Assembly: GCA_036555325.1 (NCBI GenBank)
Contig: DATBLQ010000053.1
Span: 1-55,378 of the forward strand
Direction: 5' to 3'
DNA: 55,378 nt
Origin: DATBLQ01 sp036555325
GTDB lineage: Bacteria > Pseudomonadota > Alphaproteobacteria > Rhizobiales > Aestuariivirgaceae
Notes under the pieces: generated by a model
Databases searched by the model: none
What the model was told of the DNA's origin: nothing
The model's input: the letters and a program-made list of their open reading frames with translations, nothing else
Made by a program: the position numbers and the translations under genes
In this document: piece after piece, positions 44,664 through 52,723 of the stretch
Numbering within the stretch: the stretch's first letter is position 1
Layout: each line of letters begins with the position of its first letter

Positions 44664-44690
44664 GTGACGAAAACGTTTCGGAGTCGTCAC
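44664..44690 (+). promoter_or_regulatory. Hairpin in the leader of the rlpA-like gene
   Basis: GTGACGA (44664-44670) and TCGTCAC (44684-44690) are perfect inverted repeats directly before the ATG at 44692, with CGGAG, the likely ribosome-binding site, inside the loop. A nested palindrome CGAAA..TTTCG lies at 44668-44680. It could gate translation or be an operator. Confidence 0.5.
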
Positions 44691-44691
44691 G

Positions 44692-46125
44692 ATGTTGAGC
44701 GTCAAGTCCGCGGTGGCAGCCTTTTTAGGCCTTGTCCTGGTAGGTGCCGGCCAAGCCCACGCAATGAAGTTTGAGGATCGCCCCGGAACATTGAGAAGCT
44801 TTTCTCCTCCCACGATCAACCTTAACTCTCAGTCCATCGTGCGATTTGAAGATCGGCCCGGCCTGGCAGTGAAAAAGCACCGAGATTCGCCCTCCGTTCG
44901 TTCATCAGCGATGCGGTTTGCGGATCGTCCGGGAACACTGACGAGCCGTTGGGCCTTGCTCACAAAAAAGCAGGTTCAGCCGATGAAATTCAAGGAACGA
45001 CTGCTGCCGGTGGCACGCGTCTCTCATTGCGCTGCCGCTCACCCTGCTGCTTCTTGCTCGCTTATCCTGCCGGTGAAGAAGGCGCAAGCCATGGCATTCG
45101 AGGATCGGCCCGGACCCGTGTCAAACGTCAGTTTTCGCAGCACACTGCCCCCTTCCCGTCAATCGATGCAAGCAAATCTGGTCTTGCCTGCCTACCGGTA
45201 CTCGATGCGGTTTGAGGATCGACCCGCACCGGCCTTGGGTGGCCCCGTGCAGTCAGAATTCGTTAACCCTTCGTTGCACTTTGGCCTCCGGGAATTTTGC
45301 GCACACAGCCCGTTGAATTGCGATCCGTTTGACTTTGCTCGCCGTCGCGCGGTAATGCGGCCGGCACCCTGGGATGACTATCGGCTCCTTGCCCATGTAA
45401 GCACCGCCACGGATGTCACCCTTTTTGACCGCTCGCCAAGCCAAAGCTTTTCTGCAGGATGGAGCTACCGTCCTTTGACGGACCATTGCACTGCCCTGTC
45501 GCTTTCCAAACAGCGCTACCTTGCCTGCCTTGGACTGCCCGCTGAAATTCTGAGCAAGAAAGCAGAAGTGGCGAGCCCGTTGTTCAAGCGAGCAGGCCTT
45601 ATTCCAAGGGGCGGCGGCCAGTATAAGATCGGTAAACCTTACAAAATCGGCGGCAAATTGTTCCGGCCCCGAAAGGACGTCGGGTACGATGAAACAGGGA
45701 TCGCCTCATGGTACGGCGCCGCCTTCCACCGCCGTATGACAGCCAATGGCGAGTGGTTTGATATGGAGTATCTGTCGGCTGCCCACGCCACGATGCCCCT
45801 GCCAAGCTACGCCCGCATCACCAATCTGGAGAACGGTCGGGAACTGATTGTGCGGGTCAACGACCGCGGGCCGTTCGTTGCTGGTCGGATCATCGATCTA
45901 TCAAAGAGAAGTGCCGAAACCCTCGACTTCAAGAAACGCGGAACAGTCAAGGTTCGCGTTCAATATGTCGGTCCTGCTCCCCTTGAAGACCTTGGAGATC
46001 ACCTGGCCGCCATGAACGAAGAACTTGCCCGCGGTACGCCTTTGAGCGAGCTGGTTGCCGCCGCCAGCGGATTGCCTCAGCAGCACGCCATGATCACTGC
46101 CTCGGGCAGCTCGTTTACCGAGTAG
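44692..46125 (+). CDS. rlpA: RlpA-like septal ring protein with FEDRPG repeat array
   Basis: A 477-residue exported protein. Residues 1-24 are a signal peptide (AVAAFLGLVLVGAGQAHA); no lipobox is seen. The mature protein starts with an array of FEDRPG-type octapeptides at residues 25, 50, 74, 98 (degenerate), 134 and 172. Residues about 305-425 are a RlpA double-psi beta barrel: KPYKIGGKLFRP, ETGIASWYGAAFHRRMTANGE and LIVRVNDRGPFVAGRIIDLS, with the catalytic Asp of the lytic transglycosylase. The region 185-300 with five or six Cys matches nothing I know. No SPOR domain is visible. RlpA proteins cleave denuded peptidoglycan during division. Confidence 0.85.
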   Translation: MLSVKSAVAAFLGLVLVGAGQAHAMKFEDRPGTLRSFSPPTINLNSQSIVRFEDRPGLAVKKHRDSPSVRSSAMRFADRPGTLTSRWALLTKKQVQPMKFKERLLPVARVSHCAAAHPAASCSLILPVKKAQAMAFEDRPGPVSNVSFRSTLPPSRQSMQANLVLPAYRYSMRFEDRPAPALGGPVQSEFVNPSLHFGLREFCAHSPLNCDPFDFARRRAVMRPAPWDDYRLLAHVSTATDVTLFDRSPSQSFSAGWSYRPLTDHCTALSLSKQRYLACLGLPAEILSKKAEVASPLFKRAGLIPRGGGQYKIGKPYKIGGKLFRPRKDVGYDETGIASWYGAAFHRRMTANGEWFDMEYLSAAHATMPLPSYARITNLENGRELIVRVNDRGPFVAGRIIDLSKRSAETLDFKKRGTVKVRVQYVGPAPLEDLGDHLAAMNEELARGTPLSELVAAASGLPQQHAMITASGSSFTE

Positions 46126-46164
46126 TCGCCAACCTTTTCATGCATCAACCACCCTGGGATGGGG

Positions 46165-46461
46165 CTACGACGGCAGGCCTTCAACCACCAGCACGGTCGA
46201 TTTCGCATTGGCGTGCCGAATCGGCCTCACTGCTAGGTATTCCGCCGAACGCAGGCAGCTCAAAGCTTGGCTCATGTCGGCAAACTCGACCACCACCATT
46301 CGGCTCGGCCGCCAAAGTTCATCCTCGAGAACTTCCATGGCTCCGCCGCGCGCCAAATACTTTCCGCCGAATTTTTCGATAATGGGCCGCGCTTTCACTT
46401 TGTAGTCTTCATAAGCCCCAGCGTCTATGAGACGCGTGTCGACAATCACATATGCTGCCAA
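46165..46461 (-). CDS. DUF1330 family protein
   Basis: A 98-residue protein with AYVIVDTRLIDAGAYEDYKVKA, GGKYLARGGAMEVLEDE and RMVVVEFADMSQALSCLRSAEY, the dimeric alpha-beta barrel DUF1330 family. Function is unknown. It starts 12 bases after the permease gene, so it is probably co-transcribed with the YadGH-like exporter. Confidence 0.88.
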   Translation of the reverse strand: MAAYVIVDTRLIDAGAYEDYKVKARPIIEKFGGKYLARGGAMEVLEDELWRPSRMVVVEFADMSQALSCLRSAEYLAVRPIRHANAKSTVLVVEGLPS

Positions 46462-46473
46462 AGCCCTGCCCTC

Positions 46474-47241
46474 CTAGTTTTTCAATCGATAACCTGTCTT
46501 GAAGATCCATGCCACCAGCAGGAGGCAGGCAAACAGAAATCCGACGATCATCGCCAAGCTTGTACCCACCCCCACATCGGCGCTTTCATAAAAGCTCCAG
46601 CGAAAACCACTGACCAAATAGACCACGGGATTGAACAGGCTGATCGTCTGCCAAAGCGGGGGAAGAATCTTTATTGAGTAGAAAGTGCCGCCCAGAAAAG
46701 TCAAAGGCATGACCACGAGGAGCGGGATGATTTGCAGCTTCTCGAAGCCATCCGCCCATATGCCGATAATGAATCCGAACAGGCTGAACGTTATGGATGT
46801 TAGCACCAGAAACACCACCATCCAGACTGGGTGCTTGATTTCAAGCGGCACGAACAATGCCGCCGTGCCCAGTATGATCACCCCGAGGATCATCGACTTT
46901 GTCGCCGCGGCGCCGACATATCCAATAACTGCTTCGAGATATGAAAGCGGCGCTGATAGGATTTCGAATATCGTTCCCGTAAAGCGGGGGAAATAGATGC
47001 CGAACGAGGCATTGGCGATACTTTGCGTCAGCAGCGACAGCATGATCAGGCCCGGCACGATAAAGGCGCCGTAGTTCACTCCATCGATTTCAGAGATGCG
47101 AGATCCAATTGCCGCACCAAACACGATGAAGTAAAGCGAAGTTGAAAGAACCGGCGATACGACGCTTTGAAAAATGGTCCGCCCGGCACGCGCCATTTCG
47201 AACTTGTAGATGGCGCCGATGGCGCGAAAATTGACCGTCAT
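46474..47241 (-). CDS. ABC-2 type exporter permease (YadH-like)
   Basis: A 255-residue membrane protein with six hydrophobic segments. FIVPGLIMLSLLTQSIANASFGIYFPRFTGTIFE and MPLTFLGGTFYSIKILPPLWQTISLFNPVVYLVSGFRW match E. coli YadH. Its ATG overlaps the ATPase stop in ATGA, showing translational coupling. The transported substrate is unknown. Confidence 0.88.
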   Translation of the reverse strand: MTVNFRAIGAIYKFEMARAGRTIFQSVVSPVLSTSLYFIVFGAAIGSRISEIDGVNYGAFIVPGLIMLSLLTQSIANASFGIYFPRFTGTIFEILSAPLSYLEAVIGYVGAAATKSMILGVIILGTAALFVPLEIKHPVWMVVFLVLTSITFSLFGFIIGIWADGFEKLQIIPLLVVMPLTFLGGTFYSIKILPPLWQTISLFNPVVYLVSGFRWSFYESADVGVGTSLAMIVGFLFACLLLVAWIFKTGYRLKN

Positions 47242-48158
47242 CTTTTCACCAGACTTACGAAGATATCCTCAAGTGAGCTTTCGGTCGTATTCAGATCACG
47301 GAATTTGATGCCCGCCTGATTGAGGTCCCTGAGCAGCGATGTAATGCCGGTTCGTTCGCCTTGGGTGTCGTAGGTATATGTCAATCGCTGTCCCTCATCG
47401 GACAGCTCCAGTCGATAGTCCTTGAGCTGCGGTGGCACGGTGTCAAGTTTCACGAGCAGTTCGAGCGTCATCTGCTTCTTGCCAAGCTTCTTCATGAGCT
47501 CGGCCTTGTCCTCCACGAGGATCAACTCGCCGCGGTTGATGACACCGATCCTGTCCGCCATTTCCTCCGCTTCTTCGATATAGTGAGTGGTAAGAATGAC
47601 CGTCACACCCGATGCGCGCAGGTTTCGCACCAGTCGCCACATTTCTTTCCGCAATTCGACGTCAACACCGGCGGTCGGTTCATCGAGGAACAAAACCTGT
47701 GGCTCATGTGCAAGAGCCTTGGCAATCATCACGCGCCGCTTCATGCCCCCCGACAGCGTCATGATCTTGCTGTCCTTCTTATCCCACAGTGAGAGATCCT
47801 TCAGAACCTCGCTCACCTTTTCCGGGCTCGCCGGTTTTCCCCATAGGCCACGGCTGAAACTGACAGTCGCCCATACTGTTTCGAACGCATCGGTGGTCAA
47901 TTCCTGCGGCACCAGGCCGATCAGCGAGCGCGCCGCTCGATATTCGCTGATGATGTCCCACCCATCAACGGTCACCCTGCCTTCGCTCGGATTGATAATG
48001 CCGCAAATGATTCCGATGAGCGTAGTCTTGCCCGCTCCATTTGGACCTAGAAGGGCAAAAATCTCTTTCCGCCGGATCTCTAGATAGATGTTCTTGAGCG
48101 CCTGAAATCCCGACGCATAGGTTTTTGAAACGCCCGCAACGTTGACGACCGATTGCAT
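47238..48158 (-). CDS. ABC exporter ATP-binding protein (YadG-like)
   Basis: A 306-residue ATPase, started at MQSVVNVAGVSKTYASG (ATG 48158); eight more residues are open upstream. Walker A is LLGPNGAGKTT, signature LSGGMKRRVMIAKAL, Walker B VLFLDEPTAGVD, switch TTHYIEEAEEMADRIG. The C-terminal ESSLEDIFVSLVKR is as in YadG of E. coli. It powers the permease encoded next. Confidence 0.9.
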   Translation of the reverse strand: MQSVVNVAGVSKTYASGFQALKNIYLEIRRKEIFALLGPNGAGKTTLIGIICGIINPSEGRVTVDGWDIISEYRAARSLIGLVPQELTTDAFETVWATVSFSRGLWGKPASPEKVSEVLKDLSLWDKKDSKIMTLSGGMKRRVMIAKALAHEPQVLFLDEPTAGVDVELRKEMWRLVRNLRASGVTVILTTHYIEEAEEMADRIGVINRGELILVEDKAELMKKLGKKQMTLELLVKLDTVPPQLKDYRLELSDEGQRLTYTYDTQGERTGITSLLRDLNQAGIKFRDLNTTESSLEDIFVSLVKR

Positions 48159-48215
48159 GCAATGACGATGGCCGAAGGACACCCCATAAACAAGGGGCCT
48201 AATCTGAGCGCCATT

Positions 48216-49085
48216 CTAGATGGGACTGGCAACTCTGTGGCCGAGCGCTTCGCGCGCTATCTCTTCAAGCGTTCTGGTGTTGAAACGGTCGAGACTGTCG
48301 CTTAGCATTTTCCTTTCAAGCAGCTCCACCGCCATTTTGTTCAATAGGTCAGCGCCAAGCTCTGGTAACAGCGTCCTCAGAAAGTCCCGCAAGAGCGCCA
48401 AACGCTTGTCGGCCGACAGCAGTTTCATGTCACCGGCTAAATTGAGATGCTTAGCCGAAGTCTCAAGGCTCAGCGCCAAATGCCTGTTAATTTCGCGAAT
48501 GAGATCCGCTTGCCGATTGAAAATGCGTGTCTGCGGGATCATCTGTTTTTCTATTGCCAAAACCAACTGTCTTATCGGCGATGAAGTGGGATCACCCTCT
48601 GAATTGCTCGCCGGCGCCAGCGTTACGATTACTCGATAGATGAATTTCCGCGTTTCGTTCCTGCGAAAATATCTTGGAAAGATGACGCAGTTCTCCCCGA
48701 TTGCACCGAGGTCAAAATAGCCCCAAGCCTCAGGCTCGATATCGATGGTCTCTGCGATCGGGTCATCAGGGCACCCCACCGCCCGCCAATGACCGCTTGT
48801 CATTTGCTGACGAAGCGAATCGTTGATCTCTTCCCGAAGTGACGCCCGCCGGTTTATGAGCGGTCCCATTACCGCATCCCGTTCCGCCTCGTACATTTTT
48901 CTCTTTTCCCGCCATTCAGCGCCGAACAACCGAACGAGCTCCTCCTTTTGCAGCGGCAGCGGCGGCCGTTTTGCCTCCGCCTCGGCAACTCGGGAGTTGA
49001 TGTCCGTCCAGCTCTCCCACAGGTTCGCCTCTCGTCCAGCCAGTTCCCAGGCCTGTGACAGAAGCAATTGCTCGACGGTGTTCAT
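48216..49085 (-). CDS. Unassigned protein of the type I secretion operon
   Basis: A 289-residue soluble protein with no signal peptide or membrane segment and many charged helices (LFGAEWREKRKMYEAERDAV, INRRASLREEINDSLRQQM). The ATG follows GGGAAGG. It lies 40 bases after the HlyD-like gene on the same strand and therefore at the 3' end of the secretion operon. I recognise no family. A role in cargo handling or regulation of secretion is possible but only from position. Confidence 0.7.
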   Translation of the reverse strand: MNTVEQLLLSQAWELAGREANLWESWTDINSRVAEAEAKRPPLPLQKEELVRLFGAEWREKRKMYEAERDAVMGPLINRRASLREEINDSLRQQMTSGHWRAVGCPDDPIAETIDIEPEAWGYFDLGAIGENCVIFPRYFRRNETRKFIYRVIVTLAPASNSEGDPTSSPIRQLVLAIEKQMIPQTRIFNRQADLIREINRHLALSLETSAKHLNLAGDMKLLSADKRLALLRDFLRTLLPELGADLLNKMAVELLERKMLSDSLDRFNTRTLEEIAREALGHRVASPI

Positions 49086-49125
49086 CGGCCTTCCCGCATC
49101 ATATCCCTCTCAGCACCAACCAAGA

Positions 49126-50460
49126 CTAGCGCTCGGAAAATGCCGTCGAATAGTTATTGTAGATGGGCTTGAGCACATAGGCCATGAGGCTCTTGGATCC
49201 CGTAGCGATTTCGGCTTGCACCACCATTCCCGGCAGGACTCGGTGCTTCTGCCCGCCAAAGGTGACATACCCCCGGTCGAGATCGATAACCGCCTTGTAA
49301 TAAGGCACCCTATCCGCGGTTTGGAACGTCGTCGCTGAAATCTGCCGCACCGTTCCTGGCACCTTGCCAAATCGAACTGAATCGAATGTTGAAACCTGAA
49401 CCTCGGCTTTCTGCCCCGTCTTCACGTAACCGATGTGCTGCGGCGGCACCTGCACCTCCGCCACGATATTTCCCTCCAGCGGCACAATGCTGGCAATCAG
49501 ATCGCCCGGTCGCAAAACTTGTCCCACCGACTTCGGAATGAGTTCTTGAACAACTCCACGAACGGGCGAGCGCACCAGCAGTCTTTCCACCCGGTCCTGC
49601 TGCTTTGGCGACAGTGCCGCCACTTCGCTCAATTCGGCGGTTGCCCTGGCGCGTTCCTCAGATAACGAGCTCTTGAATGTGGCATGGTACTCGGTCAGTT
49701 TTATTTGCGCCTCGTTCAGCGCCTCAATCGCCGCCGCCCGCTGACCGCTGGTCAAAATGAGCAACTCATCCGATTTTTCCGCCTCGCGTTTGATTGCCAG
49801 ATACTCCGATTTGGAAATGAAGCCTTTTTGCGCCAGATCTTCGCGCAGCGTCAGCTGCTCCTTTTGGATTGCAAGCTGGCGCTTGAGGCTTTCGGCCTGT
49901 TTGGCAAGCATGTCTGCTTCGGCTTTGTGCTGTTCGATCTTGGAATAAAGGGTCCGGCGCTCCTGCTGGTACCGTGCCAGCGCAGCGGCGTAGGCATTCT
50001 GCTCCTCCAGCACGATGTTCCCGTACTTCCCTCGAAGCTCTTCCAGCCGCGGTGTGCGCTCCTCGATCAGGGCTGACAGCCGCTCGACGCGGAGTGAAAG
50101 TGCAGCGCGGCGCGCCTGCAGTTGCTCTAAATCTGCAATGGTTTGCACGGGTTGCAGGCGCACGATTGGCGTGCCGGCATCCACGATCTGGCCTTCAGCC
50201 ACGTAAATGTCCTCGATTTGGCCTCCCTCGAGGTGCTGAACCGAGTGGACAAATCCAGCTGGCCGCAATTGCCCGGGCGCGATTGTCAGTTCATTGACTT
50301 GCGTGAACGCCCCCCACACCAATGCGGCAAGCACAAAGACGCTTCCAATCGTGAGAATGCTGCTGGACAGTCCGGGTGCGCGTCCTTGCTCTAGTTGCAA
50401 GGGACGCATCAGAGCTGAAGCCCCCTTGAAAGGAGTGGTTTTGGACGTCTCTATCGTCAT
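49126..50460 (-). CDS. HlyD-family type I secretion membrane fusion protein
   Basis: A 444-residue adaptor. One transmembrane segment lies at about 34-53 (ILTIGSVFVLAALVWGAF), followed by the barrel-lipoyl HSVQHLEGGQIEDIYVAEGQIVDAGTPIVRL, a long coiled coil (about 110-290), then the second lipoyl half LLVRSPVRGVVQELIPKSVGQVLRPGDLIASIVP and a C-terminal beta domain. It bridges the inner-membrane ABC proteins and an outer-membrane TolC protein, which is not encoded here. It lies 67 bases after the ABC gene. Confidence 0.92.
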   Translation of the reverse strand: MTIETSKTTPFKGASALMRPLQLEQGRAPGLSSSILTIGSVFVLAALVWGAFTQVNELTIAPGQLRPAGFVHSVQHLEGGQIEDIYVAEGQIVDAGTPIVRLQPVQTIADLEQLQARRAALSLRVERLSALIEERTPRLEELRGKYGNIVLEEQNAYAAALARYQQERRTLYSKIEQHKAEADMLAKQAESLKRQLAIQKEQLTLREDLAQKGFISKSEYLAIKREAEKSDELLILTSGQRAAAIEALNEAQIKLTEYHATFKSSLSEERARATAELSEVAALSPKQQDRVERLLVRSPVRGVVQELIPKSVGQVLRPGDLIASIVPLEGNIVAEVQVPPQHIGYVKTGQKAEVQVSTFDSVRFGKVPGTVRQISATTFQTADRVPYYKAVIDLDRGYVTFGGQKHRVLPGMVVQAEIATGSKSLMAYVLKPIYNNYSTAFSER

Positions 50461-50527
50461 TCAGATCACGCCTAGTCTACATCATCATTAGATGCTTCGA
50501 ATTGCCGAGTTGTTAATGCGGGACGCG

Positions 50528-52723
50528 TCATGCTGCTTTCATGATCAGGGGCAAAACCTGGTCGGGCTTGCCGTCGAATAGAACCTGGCCCTCCTGCAAG
50601 TACACGACTCGGTCTGCGATATTCATGTGGCTCGGCCGGTGAGTGATCATGATCACTGTCGCGTTGCCGCGCAGTGCTTCAAGTTTTCGCAACAGAGCTT
50701 CCTCGCCCAACTGGTCGAGATTGTTCACCGGCTCGTCCAGCAAGTAGACGGGCACTTTCTTTATCCAGGCCCGCGCCAGTGTGATCCGCTGACGCAACCC
50801 GGCGGGCAGCTTGGCGGCAATGTCGGCTTTCAGCCATGTCTCCAGACCTGCCGGCAGGGTTGATGCATAGTCCTGCAAGCGGGCTTCGATACAGACACGC
50901 TCAAGATCCGCTTCGGTGGCGAGTGGGGCCGCAAGACGCAGGTTCTGGCTTATCGTGCCGTGAAAGAAATCGAAATAGTCGGGAACGTAGGATAAATTAT
51001 GCCTAAGCTCACCGGCATCGATCTGTCGGGTATCGACCTCGTCGATATGAATGCTTCCGCTTTGCGCCACATACAGCTTTGCTATCAGCTTGAGCAGCGT
51101 CGATTTCCCGGCTCCGCTTGGTCCGGTCACCGCCACGAGCTGGCCTGCCGGAATGCGTAGTGAAACGCCGTTCAGCGCAGGGTCGGCATTGGCGGCATAG
51201 CGGAATGCCAGCCGGTTGATCGTCAGGTTCCCGCGGAATTTGCGAAACAAGATCGGCAGCTCACTGGGTTCGCGTTCGGGCTGCAGTTTCATGAGCTGAT
51301 TGACCTGCCGGAACGCATTGGAAACCTGTTGAAAGCGGTTGAGGTTCAGGAACGCCGCCTGCACCGGCGAGATGAAACGCCAAACGATGGCCATTGTGGC
51401 GATCAGCGCTCCCACTGATAGATTGCCGGTCATGACGAGTTCGAGTCCGACAAAAAGCGTCCCCAACCCGGCGAGCGATGAAAGCGTCTGGGTGATTGTC
51501 ATGACGTAGAGATTGAGACTTTCGGAATGGGCATGACGGACCGCCGAGTCCTTGGCGGCGGCATTGACCCGATCATGCCAAATGCTTTCCGCGGCACACT
51601 CCTTTATGGCCCTGTGCTTGGTCACTGTTTCCATAATCAGGCGAAGAATTCTCTGTCGGCTTTCACCGACAATCATATAGCGCCGCCGCATGACGGGTAT
51701 CGTTATTAAGCCCAACAAGCCATACGCGACGATCAGCAGAATCGGTGCCCAGATGAGAAAGCCGCCGATCAGCCCTATGATGGCAATGTAAAGCGGAATG
51801 AAGGGCATATCGAGCAGCGCCAGCGCCATCTGGCCGGAGAAGATGTCGCGCAAGTTCTCAAACTGCCTGAGTCTCGTTATTTGGGCGCTGATCGGTCCGC
51901 GCTCGGTGAGCGACACTGGCAGGAAGAGTACTCGCTCGAGTGCTTTTGACCCTGTAATGACATCCCAGCGGGCGCCAAGATAGGACAGCGCGCGGCCGCG
52001 GACTTGCCGGAAGCCGTACTCGGCCGCCAGCGCAATGCTGATCCCGATAAGTAGGCTTCCTAGCATCGGAACCGATTTTGCCGCGATAGCCGTATCGTAG
52101 ACGGCCAGAACGAAAAGCGATGGCAGCACAGCGAAAACATTGATCAGTAGGCTGACGAAAAACAGCTGAGCAATGGTGCCCCGGAACCGCTTAAGCAATA
52201 GCCCGGTCCAGTTGCGGCGGGCAAGCTCCGCTCGCTCTTCCCGCACATCGATGGGACGAATTAGATATGCAGTCCCATCTGGCAGCCTGGCGAACAGTTG
52301 CCTGTCGCCGGTGACGCTATCCAGGGCTTCGATGCCTTGCTCGGTTCTGACGATCAGCACCAGAAGCTTCCCCTCCGCACTCACATAGAGGCAGGGCAAC
52401 TCCACTTCCGCCATCTCGCCGCCGCGTATCGACACGGGCTCCGTCGCGAAGTTAAGTCTCACGAGTACCGCGCGCACTCCTTCAATGTCTTCGATGCTTT
52501 GCAGATGCGGCAACACCTCGGCGAGGTGGCGGGAATGTCCTGGCCAGTTCATGGCGGCCAGCAGCGGCAGCAGACAAGCTCCCGCCCCTGTCGTGCGCAT
52601 TGCTTCGGCGGGCGGTCCGCGCGAATATGCCTCACTGAGCTGATCAAGCTGAGCATGAACGGCATTGGTGCGCGGAGCAGCCGATGGAATGGTGTCAATC
52701 AATGCGGGTTTTTGTTCAAGCAT
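50528..52723 (-). CDS. Type I secretion ABC permease/ATPase, catalytic partner
   Basis: A 731-residue protein started at MLEQKPALIDTIP (ATG 52723); this ATG overlaps the stop of the upstream gene in ATGCTTGA. The N-terminal 160 residues resemble a peptidase-C39-like domain lacking the catalytic Cys-His arrangement. The membrane domain follows (about 175-460). The NBD has Walker A GPSGAGKS (534-541), Walker B LLDEP (E664) and switch H695, but the Q-loop Gln is replaced by Asp (D582) and the signature is LPAGLRQRI. It exports a large protein with its partner. Confidence 0.88.
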   Translation of the reverse strand: MLEQKPALIDTIPSAAPRTNAVHAQLDQLSEAYSRGPPAEAMRTTGAGACLLPLLAAMNWPGHSRHLAEVLPHLQSIEDIEGVRAVLVRLNFATEPVSIRGGEMAEVELPCLYVSAEGKLLVLIVRTEQGIEALDSVTGDRQLFARLPDGTAYLIRPIDVREERAELARRNWTGLLLKRFRGTIAQLFFVSLLINVFAVLPSLFVLAVYDTAIAAKSVPMLGSLLIGISIALAAEYGFRQVRGRALSYLGARWDVITGSKALERVLFLPVSLTERGPISAQITRLRQFENLRDIFSGQMALALLDMPFIPLYIAIIGLIGGFLIWAPILLIVAYGLLGLITIPVMRRRYMIVGESRQRILRLIMETVTKHRAIKECAAESIWHDRVNAAAKDSAVRHAHSESLNLYVMTITQTLSSLAGLGTLFVGLELVMTGNLSVGALIATMAIVWRFISPVQAAFLNLNRFQQVSNAFRQVNQLMKLQPEREPSELPILFRKFRGNLTINRLAFRYAANADPALNGVSLRIPAGQLVAVTGPSGAGKSTLLKLIAKLYVAQSGSIHIDEVDTRQIDAGELRHNLSYVPDYFDFFHGTISQNLRLAAPLATEADLERVCIEARLQDYASTLPAGLETWLKADIAAKLPAGLRQRITLARAWIKKVPVYLLDEPVNNLDQLGEEALLRKLEALRGNATVIMITHRPSHMNIADRVVYLQEGQVLFDGKPDQVLPLIMKAA

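Larger units (their letters stand above)
44316..44691. other. Non-coding region between binding protein gene and rlpA-like gene
   Basis: A 376-base gap. It holds an inverted repeat after the binding protein gene and a hairpin just before the rlpA-like gene, listed separately. The middle is AT-richer than the flanking genes and shows no supportable gene; a short open frame at 44574 overlaps the rlpA-like gene out of frame. Confidence 0.6.
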
